Positions 27,706-34,922 of a stretch of 64,000 bases of DNA are shown one piece after another (within the stretch, counting starts at the first letter, position 1; every line of letters begins with the position of its first letter). The stretch covers positions 372,001 to 436,000 of the forward strand of contig NWQR01000001.1 in assembly GCA_002798275.1 (NCBI GenBank), written 5' to 3'. The notes under the pieces are model-generated. The model saw nothing but the letters and a program-made list of their open reading frames with translations. It was not told where the DNA came from and made no database searches. The DNA is from Lysobacteraceae bacterium NML08-0793. GTDB lineage: Bacteria > Pseudomonadota > Gammaproteobacteria > Xanthomonadales > Xanthomonadaceae. Position numbers and translations under genes: made by a program.

Positions 27706-28825
27706 AGTCCACCCCGGTATCGAGCGCATCGAGCAATTCAGCCGCCGCCGCACCGGCTTCGCTTTCAGAAGCGGCGACGAAACCATCCAGATCACCCATC
27801 GCAATCAGCGCCCAATGCTCGGCTCGATAGCGCGCCAAGCGAATCATCGCCCACGGCACGGCAAGCCCCAGACTGAAGATGATGGCAAGACCATTACCGA
27901 AATAAATCCAGATCACGTCCCGGGCGCGCAATGTGGACTCGAAGCGATGCGGCCCAAGCGCGGCACTGCGCCACAGCAGATTGGTATAGCGCACCTGCAA
28001 AAAAGCCATCAGCACGAACAGGCTGAGATAAAAACCCGCCACAACCATAATCAGGCCGTACAGGAAGATTCCCGCATCCTGCATCTGGAGGATGCCTTGC
28101 ATCGCCAGCAACTTGAGCAAGCCACCGCCCAGCATCCCCAGCGTTGTCAGCGCGGCAAGCGTGACCACGCCAAGCCCCACGGCGATCATGAGCTGGCGAT
28201 AGTAATCGCCCATGCGGGCGTGATAGCGCATCCGGCTGGTGCCATAGCGATGGCCTTCGACGATGAATTCGTGCTGCTTCATCCGCGCCATCGGAGACAG
28301 CAGCCCCAGCGTCATGCCCGACAGCAGTTTCCACACCATGAACGGCAGATACGCATCGCTCACCGGCTGGTCAAAGCGGAAGGAAATCCCGCGCCAGAGC
28401 GAATAGCGCGCGCGAAAACGCTGGCTGAGCACGATGAACATCGGCATCAGCAAGAAAACCACAAACGCCAGAACGAAATAAACCTCGGGCAGAAAATTGG
28501 AGGTGAGCACCAATGCAATCACCACCACATAGGCAATCAGACGCCCCTTGAGAATCCTGATTGGCTCGGCGGTGTATTCAAAGCGCGTCCCTGCCAGCCG
28601 GGTATTGGCGTAGAAATAACGCTCGGTACGCACCTTGGCCCAGGCTGAATAAATGCCAAGGGTCAAAACCGACAGCATCAGATTGACGAACCAGATGCCG
28701 AAAAACTCACGCGTGCTGCCAAGAAACGCCATCTGGTAGCGACGCTCCGGCAATGGCGGTGGCATCGGCCGCCTAGGCAGCGGCGGGGGCAAAGGCGGCG
28801 GGAATTGTGCATTGGTCTGTACCAT
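27695..28825 (-). CDS. yjgN: YjgN family (DUF898) membrane protein
   Basis: The 376-residue polytopic protein has a Pro-rich N-terminus (about 1-25) and YQMAFLGSTREFFGIWFVNL, then at least six hydrophobic stretches. It contains the DUF898 signatures GTRFEYTAEPIRILKGRLIAY and ISFRFDQPVSDAY. The function of YjgN is unknown. It overlaps the M48 protease gene by 11 bases; this pairing suggests the protease acts on, or with, the membrane protein. Confidence 0.87.
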   Translation of the reverse strand: MVQTNAQFPPPLPPPLPRRPMPPPLPERRYQMAFLGSTREFFGIWFVNLMLSVLTLGIYSAWAKVRTERYFYANTRLAGTRFEYTAEPIRILKGRLIAYVVVIALVLTSNFLPEVYFVLAFVVFLLMPMFIVLSQRFRARYSLWRGISFRFDQPVSDAYLPFMVWKLLSGMTLGLLSPMARMKQHEFIVEGHRYGTSRMRYHARMGDYYRQLMIAVGLGVVTLAALTTLGMLGGGLLKLLAMQGILQMQDAGIFLYGLIMVVAGFYLSLFVLMAFLQVRYTNLLWRSAALGPHRFESTLRARDVIWIYFGNGLAIIFSLGLAVPWAMIRLARYRAEHWALIAMGDLDGFVAASESEAGAAAAELLDALDTGVDFGI

Positions 28826-28860
28826 GCGTCATTTCCGGCTCAATCCATCACAACCGATTC

Positions 28861-28878
28861 GGCGGCCCATAGGCCGCC
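28861..28878 (-). terminator. Hairpin between ffh and the yjgN-like gene
   Basis: GGCGGCC (28861-28867) and GGCCGCC (28872-28878) form a 7-bp GC stem with a 4-base loop just after the ffh stop. No T-run follows on the minus strand, so termination is probably partial. Confidence 0.35.
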
Positions 28879-28910
28879 GTCATCTCTGGGAGATTTGCTG
28901 AAAAAGGCAA

Positions 28911-30275
28911 TCACCGCATGAACGGCATACCGCCGCCCATCATGCCCTTCATGCCACGCAGCATGCCTTTCATGCCACCGCGCCCCAGCTTGCCCATCAT
29001 CTTTTCCATCTGCTGGTATTGCTTCATCAGCCGGTTCACATCCTGCGGCTGCATGCCGGCACCACGGGCGATACGGGCGCGGCGCGAGCCATTGAGAAGC
29101 TCCGGGTTGCGGCGCTCTTTCAGGGTCATCGAGTTGATGATGGCAATCATCCGCGGGATTTCCTTGCCGGTGATCTGGTTTTTCACTTCCTCGGGAATCT
29201 GCCCCATGCCCGGCAGCTTGTCCATCAGGCCATGCAGACCGCCCATGTTCTGCATCTGCTCCAGCTGGTCGCGCATGTCGGCAAGATCGAAGCGCTTGCC
29301 CTTGGCGACTTTCTCCGCCAGTTTTTGCGCCTTGTCCTTATCGACATTAGCCTCGACCTGCTCGACCAACGACAGCACATCGCCCATGTCGAGGATACGG
29401 CTGGCGGCACGGTCGGGATGGAATACATCCAGCCCTTCGGGCTTTTCGCCCACACCGATGAACTTGATGGGCTTGCCGGTGATATAGCGCACCGAAAGCG
29501 CCGCGCCACCGCGGGCATCGCCATCGGTTTTGGTCAACACCACGCCGGTCAACGGCAGCGCCTCGCTGAAAGCCTTGGCGGTATTGGCCGCATCCTGGCC
29601 GGTCATGGAATCGACCACGAACAGCGTTTCCGTCGGGTTTGCCACGGCATGCAGCGCCTTGATTTCCACCATCATGGCTTCATCAATAGCCAGACGCCCT
29701 GCGGTATCGACCAGCAGCACATCGACAAACGATTTGCGGGCAGCATCCATTGCCGCGCGCACGATGTCTTCGGGCTTTTGGTTCTCACTGGAGGGGAAGA
29801 ACTCTGCGCCGGTTTGCGCCGCCAGCGTCTTGAGCTGCTCAATGGCGGCCGGACGGTAAACGTCAGCCGAAACCACCATCACCTTCTTCTTGCGTTTTTC
29901 TTTCAGATGCTTGGCGAGCTTGCCCACCGTGGTGGTCTTGCCCGCGCCCTGCAAACCTGCCATCAAGATGATGGCAGGCGCCGGTACATTGAGGTTCAAG
30001 TCATTGGCCTGTGCACCCATCACATTGGTGAGTTCATCGCGCACCACCTTAATGAGCTGCTGGCCGGGGCTGAGCGATTTCATCACTTCCTGCCCCAATG
30101 CACGCACCTTGATGCGCTGAATCAATGCCTGTACCACCGGCAGCGCCACATCGGCTTCCAGCAGTGCAATGCGCACTTCACGCATCGCCTCGGTGATGTT
30201 GGATTCGGTCAAGCGGCCACGGCCACGCAGACGGTTGATGGTGCCGGACAGGCGCTCGGTCAGGGATTCAAACAT
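28911..30275 (-). CDS. ffh: Signal recognition particle protein Ffh
   Basis: Ffh binds 4.5S RNA and signal sequences and targets membrane proteins to FtsY and SecYEG. The 454-residue product starts MFESLTERLSGTINRLRG. It has the GTPase P-loop GLQGAGKTTTVGKLA near 101-115, DTAGR, TKTDGDARGG, and the Met-rich M domain ending GGMKGMLRGMKGMMGGGM. The ATG at 30275 gives the family N-terminus; in-frame codons further upstream are not conserved. A perfect TATAAT lies 32-37 bases upstream. Confidence 0.98.
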   Translation of the reverse strand: MFESLTERLSGTINRLRGRGRLTESNITEAMREVRIALLEADVALPVVQALIQRIKVRALGQEVMKSLSPGQQLIKVVRDELTNVMGAQANDLNLNVPAPAIILMAGLQGAGKTTTVGKLAKHLKEKRKKKVMVVSADVYRPAAIEQLKTLAAQTGAEFFPSSENQKPEDIVRAAMDAARKSFVDVLLVDTAGRLAIDEAMMVEIKALHAVANPTETLFVVDSMTGQDAANTAKAFSEALPLTGVVLTKTDGDARGGAALSVRYITGKPIKFIGVGEKPEGLDVFHPDRAASRILDMGDVLSLVEQVEANVDKDKAQKLAEKVAKGKRFDLADMRDQLEQMQNMGGLHGLMDKLPGMGQIPEEVKNQITGKEIPRMIAIINSMTLKERRNPELLNGSRRARIARGAGMQPQDVNRLMKQYQQMEKMMGKLGRGGMKGMLRGMKGMMGGGMPFMR

Positions 30276-30306
30276 GGAAAAATGCCGCATTGAACATAAG
30301 CCGGTG

Positions 30307-30312
30307 ATTATA
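30307..30312 (-). promoter_or_regulatory. -10 box for ffh
   Basis: TATAAT reads on the minus strand at 30312-30307 in the divergent region between ffh and the CcsA-like gene. No good -35 is visible at 16-18 bases. Initiation would fall near 30300, giving a leader of about 25 bases. Confidence 0.45.
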
Positions 30313-30476
30313 AAGCAGGTTCTGTCCGACCAGACTGCCCCGCAATGACCGTTCATCGCCTGATCCATGCCAGCGCCTGCGGCAAGCGTGCGATGACGGC
30401 GCTATGCTTGGCAGCCCTTTCATCTGCCCATAGTCAAGCCTGACTTGGCCGCCCAGCCATGCGAAACTAGCCGCAA

Positions 30477-31265
30477 ATGATTCTCGTATTCGCCGCTACC
30501 GTCCTGTACCTCGCCGCCGCCCTGATGTTGGCCATGTCGCTGCGCCAACCAGAAAAGGAAAACAATCGCGGCTGGCTGCCACTGGCCATCTTGGCCATGA
30601 TTTTTCATGGCGAAATCCACGCCGAAGCCTGGCGCCAGGCACAAGCACCAGAACTGCACTTCTTCGCCACCCTGTCGCTTGCCACCCTTGGCATGTCGGC
30701 GCTCACCGCCGTGCTTGCCCTGACCGGACGCATGACCTCGCTGGGGGTCATCGTGTTTCCGCTGGCGGCCATGTCCGGCCTGCTGTACCGCCTGGGCGGC
30801 CATGCACCGCCAGTCGCACTGGGCTGGCAATTGCAACTGCATGCCTGGATTGCGCTTTCGGCCTATGCCGTGCTTGCCATCGCCGCCCTGCTTGCCATCC
30901 TGCTGTGGATGCAGGAGCGCACCCTGCGCAAACGCGGCAGCCATCGCTGGCCCCGCATCCTGCCCCCGCTGATCGAGCTGGAACGATTGATGTTCCACGG
31001 CATTTGGCTGGGGTTCTTCCTGTTGAGCGCCACCTTGCTCACCGGCGCACTGTTCGTGCACGACCTTTTTTCGCAGCAACTGGCGCACAAAACCGTGCTT
31101 TCGCTGCTGTCTTGGGGCATCTTCGGCATCCTGCTGTTTGGCCGCTGGCGCTACGGCTGGCGCGGCATCAAGGCCGCACGTCTGACACTGATTGCCATGC
31201 TGTTGCTGGCACTGTCGTTCTTCGGCAGCCAGTTTGTCTATGAATTCGTGTTAAGACGCGGCTGA
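30477..31265 (+). CDS. CcsA/YpjD-like cytochrome c assembly family membrane protein
   Basis: The 262-residue protein has about eight membrane helices, with His residues in MIFHGEIHAEAW and LQLHAWIALSAYAVLAI and near LFVHDLF. This is the layout of the CcsA/ResC-like cytochrome c assembly family (YpjD branch). The WWD-type haem motif of true CcsA is not evident. It is divergent from ffh, a neighbourhood shared with many gammaproteobacteria, and is closed by a strong terminator. Its exact role is unclear. Confidence 0.85.
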   Translation: MILVFAATVLYLAAALMLAMSLRQPEKENNRGWLPLAILAMIFHGEIHAEAWRQAQAPELHFFATLSLATLGMSALTAVLALTGRMTSLGVIVFPLAAMSGLLYRLGGHAPPVALGWQLQLHAWIALSAYAVLAIAALLAILLWMQERTLRKRGSHRWPRILPPLIELERLMFHGIWLGFFLLSATLLTGALFVHDLFSQQLAHKTVLSLLSWGIFGILLFGRWRYGWRGIKAARLTLIAMLLLALSFFGSQFVYEFVLRRG

Positions 31266-31288
31266 CAAGCATCACCGCAGCACACAGC

Positions 31289-31320
31289 AAAACCCCGGCA
31301 ACTTCTGCCGGGGTTCTTTT
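31289..31320 (+). terminator. Intrinsic terminator after the CcsA-like gene
   Basis: AACCCCGGCA (31291-31300) and TGCCGGGGTT (31306-31315) form a perfect 10-bp stem with a 5-base loop, followed by CTTTT. It sits 25 bases after the stop. Confidence 0.85.
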
Positions 31321-31353
31321 GGGCACTGAAATCAATCCGCGCTGACAAACCGC

Positions 31354-31458
31354 TTATTTCGAGCGGGATGGTGCATTGCTACGCCCGCCTCCAGAAGGGT
31401 TGCCGGTCGTGCTCGGCCAAGCATCGGCATTGCCTTGACCCACCCCATTCCACTCTCC
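31354..31458 (-). pseudogene. Possible 3' remnant of a host polymorphic-toxin/Rhs-type gene
   Basis: On the minus strand, about 34 codons read GEWNGVGQGNADAW then PSTTGNPSGGGRSNAPS and end at TAA (31354). The upstream side is closed by a TAG at 31461-31459. The Gly/Ser/Asn-rich ending looks like a C-terminal tail of large secreted or polymorphic toxin proteins rather than a gene of its own. GC content is like the host. The identification is tentative. Confidence 0.25.
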
Positions 31459-31623
31459 CTATCGCCCCCTGTGATAAGCCACGTACCGAATTACCAATGC
31501 CAATTTCTTTGGACATTTCAAATCCCCTATACCCCTCCGATCGAATTGAAAATGCTTGCCAAGTGGAAAATAAACATCCTCTTGCCATGCAAGGCTCCAT
31601 GTACCTACCCCGCTATGAAGCAC
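31459..31623. other. Gap without recognisable gene at the left edge of the island
   Basis: Between the CcsA terminator and the small lipoprotein gene the composition shifts from GC-rich to about half AT. I see no convincing coding region, promoter or RNA here apart from the short remnant at 31354-31458. Confidence 0.5.
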
Positions 31624-31842
31624 TTATCTCCAGCGATAGCCTTTAGCCTGCATGCAGTCATGAACAACTTTCTCAACTCGGGCTTCTGACAGCCTGTTCA
31701 TACGGATGTCATAACGGCACTTAGAAAGATCATTTTCCATTTGATAGAGGCTGGTATTAGCCCTATGCCAAGTCGGTGTTGCGCAACCACCTGCCATCAA
31801 CGCAGCAGACAACAACACCAAAGAAACACACACCTTGTACAT
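31624..31842 (-). CDS. Small lipoprotein
   Basis: The 72-residue product begins MYKVCVSLVLLSAALMAGGC, a short signal peptide ending in a lipobox (LMAGGC), so it should be lipidated at Cys20. The mature part is charged, with one further Cys pair region (LSKCRYDI, HDCMQAKGYRW). The family is not recognised. ATG 31842 is chosen because AGGAG lies six bases upstream; the GTG at 31848 touches that site. The IS terminal repeat ends at 31856, immediately upstream of the ribosome binding site, so the native promoter has been displaced. Confidence 0.7.
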   Translation of the reverse strand: MYKVCVSLVLLSAALMAGGCATPTWHRANTSLYQMENDLSKCRYDIRMNRLSEARVEKVVHDCMQAKGYRWR

Positions 31843-31855
31843 AAACACTCCTGTT

Positions 31856-31874
31856 GAGACCTTTGCAAAACCCC
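31856..31874 (+). repeat. Left terminal inverted repeat of the IS5-family element
   Basis: Nineteen bases beginning GAGACCTTTG; partner at 33057-33075 with three mismatches. The outer end abuts the ribosome binding site of the small lipoprotein gene. Confidence 0.8.
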
Positions 31875-31882
31875 GGCCAAAG

Positions 31883-31923
31883 AATCAGCCGAAACACCTC
31901 ACGTGATGTTTCGGCTGATTTTT
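31883..31923 (+). terminator. Strong hairpin inside the IS left end
   Basis: AATCAGCCGAAACA (31883-31896) pairs perfectly with TGTTTCGGCTGATT (31907-31920), followed by TTT on the plus strand. It is located past the transposase 3' end and may stop outside transcription from entering the element. Confidence 0.6.
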
Positions 31924-32030
31924 AGCCCAATTGGGTAAGAAATCCAAATTTAACCCAATAACTCCCCCTCGATTGCCTAATTTCCAGGCAATTCCTGCCC
32001 TTTCAGGCAGCAGCAGACACACTGATCCTG

Positions 32031-33010
32031 TTACCCGCCTTTCAACAGGTTCAAACAAATCGCTTTCAGATGGCTTTGTGCCGCCACTTTCTCCAAACTG
32101 AAATAGGATGCCCGGCTATAACCAAATTTACGGTGTTGGGTACCAAAGGTTTGTTCAACCACATACCGAACTGCCGCCAAACAGCGGTTGCGGACTTTCT
32201 GTGCTTTGCTTAATGGACGGCCCCGGTGGGCTTTTTGCATAATGCCGTCCTTTAAGGACCGTTGGCTTAAGTGCGTCCGGTTTTCCTGACTGTCGTATCC
32301 TTTGTCGGCGTAAACCCTTGTGCCTGCCCGAAGACCCTCCAGCAAAGGCGCCAGGTGCTTGACCTCGTGGGCGTTAGCAGGGGTCATGTGAATTTTCTCG
32401 ATATAGCCGTCCGGGTCGGTGCGGGTATGCTGTTTGTAACCAAGATGGAATTTCCCGTCTTTCTTAATCCAACGGGCATCCCGGTCTTTACTGGGGGTGG
32501 TTTCGGATGTGATGGCACCTGTTTCATCCGCTTCGATGGCTTGCCGTTGTTTGCTGCCTGCGGTCTGGATAATGGTGGCATCAATGACGGCTGCAGCTGC
32601 TTTTTCAACTTTCAGTTGTTTATCGGCCGGTTGGCGGTTGATTTCATCCGGCAACATAGCCGGGGTGTTATCTTGTCCCGGCCGGTTACGGAAACGGCAC
32701 AAGGTGGTGTGGTCGGGCATGTTTAATCCGTCAAAACGGCAAAACAGGATGAAGTCCAAGCGGGTGCTCAGGCTGCGCTCCAACCCGGGATCGGAAAGAC
32801 TGTGCCATTGACCCGAGAGTACGGCTTTGAACATGGGCAACAAGGGATAGGCGGGACGGCCGCCGTTATCACGAACATAGCGGATCTTTTTACCCGCGAG
32901 TAGTTTTTCTATGCTGTTCCAATCGGGAGCTTCTGGATTTTAAGCAGCGGATAGCTGTCTATGTGCTTGTAGATAATGGCTTCGGCATCTTGAATGAAGA
33001 AACTGCTCAT
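32031..33010 (-). pseudogene. IS5-family DDE transposase with frameshift
   Basis: Beginning at ATG 33010 the first 26 codons read MSSFFIQDAEAIIYKHIDSY and on to LLKIQ, then hit a stop after a few wrong codons. The true continuation (EAPDWNSIEKLLAG) lies in another frame from about 32933 and runs to the TAA at 32031. A one-base loss near 32935 explains this. The remainder contains the DDE-region segments AVIDATIIQTAGSKQRQ, VYADKGYDSQENR and YVVEQTFGTQHRKFGY. Full length would be about 326 residues. The closest remembered relatives are Neisseria IS1106-type transposases. Programmed frameshifting cannot be fully excluded, but inactivation is more likely. Confidence 0.8.
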
Positions 33011-33012
33011 GA

Positions 33013-33054
33013 AAAATCCCCTAAATTCGGCTGAATGTGAATTTAGGGGATTTT
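33013..33054. repeat. 16-bp inverted repeat in the transposase leader
   Basis: AAAATCCCCTAAATTC (33013-33028) and GAATTTAGGGGATTTT (33039-33054) are perfect reverse complements with a 10-base loop. It sits just upstream of the transposase ATG. On the minus strand the stem ends in a T-run, a terminator-like structure known in IS elements for blocking read-through activation. Confidence 0.7.
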
Positions 33055-33056
33055 GG

Positions 33057-33075
33057 GTGGTTTTACAAAGATCTC
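33057..33075 (-). repeat. Right terminal inverted repeat of the IS5-family element
   Basis: Minus strand GAGATCTTTG onward, 16 of 19 identical to the left repeat. The flanking base 33076 begins a broken Rhs repeat fragment. Confidence 0.8.
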
Positions 33076-33195
33076 AGCTTATCTGCCGGCCGTCGGGCAG
33101 TTCCCGGTGGATTAGGTTGCCGTAGCCGCCGTAATAATAGCTGATGCCCTTGTAGTGTTTGAGGCGGTTGTCAGTTACGGCATTGAGGCTGTCTG
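33076..33195 (-). pseudogene. Rhs/YD-repeat fragment cut by the IS element
   Basis: The minus strand codes for ISDSLNAVTDNRLKHYKGI and on to YYYGGYGNLIHRELPDG, a canonical Rhs YD-type repeat (NRLKHY...YDxxGNLxxRE pattern). It has no start, and a stop comes upstream within the uptake-sequence hairpin. The IS right end truncates it. It is an orphan piece of an Rhs gene, not expressed as a protein. Confidence 0.7.
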
Positions 33196-33217
33196 AAATA
33201 TTTATGTTTCAGACGGC
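33188..33217. repeat. Inverted pair of Neisseria DNA uptake sequences
   Basis: GCTGTCTGAAA (33188-33198, one mismatch to the uptake sequence) faces TTTCAGACGGC (33207-33217). On the minus strand the latter is a perfect GCCGTCTGAA, extended to the 12-mer AGGCCGTCTGAA. Inverted uptake-sequence pairs are used as terminators in Neisseria. The sequence is not native to this kind of genome. Confidence 0.85.
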
Positions 33218-33228
33218 CTTATGTTAGG

Positions 33229-33263
33229 TTTCAGGCAGGCTTTGTTAAAATGCCTATCTGAAA
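33229..33263. repeat. Second, degenerate uptake-sequence-like inverted repeat
   Basis: TTTCAGGCAGGC (33229-33240) and GCCTATCTGAAA (33252-33263) pair with two mismatches around an AT-rich loop. They look like decayed copies of the same uptake-sequence hairpin. Confidence 0.5.
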
Positions 33264-33310
33264 AGCGCATGTATGCGCACTAATATATCCCACAATGCAG
33301 GTTACGCTTG

Positions 33311-33592
33311 CTAATTATCATTAACTCCATCGACGTATTGAGAGTCTTCGATATATGCACTTGAGAAAGTCTGTATAAATTCGGGAGTTTTTTGGTCATC
33401 TCTTTTAGGATTGAAGAAATTATTCATAATAGTCCAGTCATATACAGATATATCAAGGGGATATTTTGATAGCATTCCACTAATTTTATACTTCTCTATC
33501 CATTCTATAGCTTTTTCTCTAGATGAAAAAATAGCAGGTGGAAAATTAGCTTTGCTTCCTTGAACAACCCATACATAAAATTTATCATTCAT
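33311..33592 (-). CDS. Small orphan immunity-like protein (DUF7710-like)
   Basis: The 93-residue protein contains VWVVQGSKANFPPAIFSSRE and YPLDISVYDWTI, segments I associate with small proteins found next to Rhs toxin cassettes (DUF7710 type). It has no signal peptide. The gene is AT-rich like the rest of the island and lies downstream of the Rhs toxin/immunity genes on the same strand. It is probably an orphan immunity gene left from an earlier toxin cassette; protection function is inferred from position. Confidence 0.65.
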   Translation of the reverse strand: MNDKFYVWVVQGSKANFPPAIFSSREKAIEWIEKYKISGMLSKYPLDISVYDWTIMNNFFNPKRDDQKTPEFIQTFSSAYIEDSQYVDGVNDN

Positions 33593-33718
33593 ATTTATTT
33601 CTTTTTGTATTTAATCACAATCAAAACCTTACTGTATAAGACTATCTGATAGGTTTTTGCTTTAGGTGGCTTTGTGGGTTTATTAGGTTGAAACACAATT
33701 GATATTTGTGATACTTGT

Positions 33719-34120
33719 TTATTTTGTCATTCCAAAGTCCAAATAATCATAGATACAGATACACCATTTCTCATTAATATCAATTAAATAATTTTCACCA
33801 GGATATTCCGTTAGGAAAGATACTATTTTCTCAATGTCGTTAATTGAAATTTTTAACAAATATCCTTTTTCAAAATCATATCCTATCAAGATTAATTGAA
33901 TAAAGTTATTTTGGCAAATGAAATTTCTAATTTTTTCTATGAATTTAGAAGAGTTTTCAAAATTTTCACAAATGTGATTTTCTAAATTCTTCCAATTAAT
34001 TCTAGAGCCCACAAAAGGAAAATTCTTCATATCTGAATATGTTTCATAACTTTCTTCGCTGATTTCTGAGAAGCAAATTTTGTCTTTAGCAAAAAAATCT
34101 AATAATTCATAATCATACAT
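33719..34120 (-). CDS. Probable immunity protein of the Rhs toxin
   Basis: The 133-residue acidic protein begins MYDYELLDFFAKDKICFSEIS and ends CICIYDYLDFGMTK. AAGGA nine bases before this ATG is a good ribosome binding site, supporting an independent gene. It immediately follows the toxin domain, the standard place for an immunity gene, and its composition fits. In the sequence given it is also in frame with the upstream toxin, so it may be made as a fusion, as a free protein, or both. The family is not identified. Confidence 0.6.
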   Translation of the reverse strand: MYDYELLDFFAKDKICFSEISEESYETYSDMKNFPFVGSRINWKNLENHICENFENSSKFIEKIRNFICQNNFIQLILIGYDFEKGYLLKISINDIEKIVSFLTEYPGENYLIDINEKWCICIYDYLDFGMTK

Positions 34121-34910
34121 AATAATCCATCCTTTTTTACCAAACGTTCTTTGAATTTTTGTAACAGTTTTTTCTGATGCTTTAAATACAAAGTGTGAGC
34201 CTTTTTCTTTGCCTGCCTGAACATTAATATGCGCACCATGGCGGTCATCAAATTCAATTCTAAAATGGCATTTGCCATCTGCGGTCTGCATGCCTACAGG
34301 TTTGTCTTTAATATTTCCAAACTTTCCAAAACGTGTTTTTTCAGCTTTAAATCCCCGTTTTTCTAACCAATCCATAGCAGCATTCATGGCTTGTTCAAAA
34401 GTATCAAATTTTATAACTTTCGCAGAAGCAGCCAGCCCTAACGGGCCAATCCAAGAACCCATATTTAATGCAAACTGGTACAGATTCTCCCCACCCCACA
34501 ACCCAATCGGATCCTGATTAACAAACCTACCCACATCAGGGTCGTAATACCTGAAGAAATTGTAATGCAGCTCTGTTTCACGGTCGCAGTACTGGTTTTG
34601 AAGCCTGAACGGCTGGTGCGCCGTTCCCGTTACGTTGGTCTCTTTGACGAGTTTGCCCCAAGCATCGTATTCGCCAAACCAAAGTAACCTACCGTCTTTA
34701 TCCGTCATTTCACGCGGAATGCCGATTTGGTCGCAATGGAAATAATTCCATTCGACAAAGGTTTCATACTCCGCATTGGTGTAATTATGAATCTGCGCTA
34801 AAGGCTCGTAGCTGTCTTGGTCGGTGTAGATGTAGGTATATCTGCCATTTTTATACACTTCCTGCAATAAACGGCTTTCGTCCCAAACAAATTCGGTTTC
34901 GTCTGCTTTA

Positions 34911-34922
34911 AGGCCGTCTGAA
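34911..34922 (+). repeat. Neisseria DNA uptake sequence (12-mer)
   Basis: AGGCCGTCTGAA, a perfect match to the AG-type Neisseria uptake sequence, lies within the Rhs coding region. Together with the copy at 33208-33219 it marks the donor lineage. Confidence 0.9.

Larger units (their letters stand above)
31856..33075 (-). mobile_element. IS5-family insertion sequence (IS1106-like), degenerate
   Basis: The element is bounded by 19-bp terminal inverted repeats: GAGACCTTTGCAAAACCCC at 31856-31874, and GAGATCTTTGTAAAACCAC read inward from 33075 (16 of 19 match). It is about 1.22 kb with one frameshifted transposase gene on the minus strand. No target duplication is visible (left flank CTGTT, right flank AGCTT), which suggests a deletion or rearrangement at one end. 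Its right end cuts an Rhs repeat sequence. Confidence 0.85.

Noticed and set aside
29019-30293. Plus-strand open frame opposite ffh
   Set aside because: Antisense to a fully conserved ffh; His/Gln/Gly-rich translation typical of a shadow frame.
31368-31689. Two short plus-strand frames before the lipoprotein gene
   Set aside because: No ribosome binding site, no family resemblance, and they overlap each other and the lipoprotein end.
32271-32726. Plus-strand open frame inside the IS element
   Set aside because: It overlaps the DDE-encoding part of the transposase in antisense and lacks a ribosome binding site.
31851-33080. Target-site duplication of the IS element
   Set aside because: The bases flanking the two terminal repeats (CTGTT and AGCTT) do not match at any plausible length.
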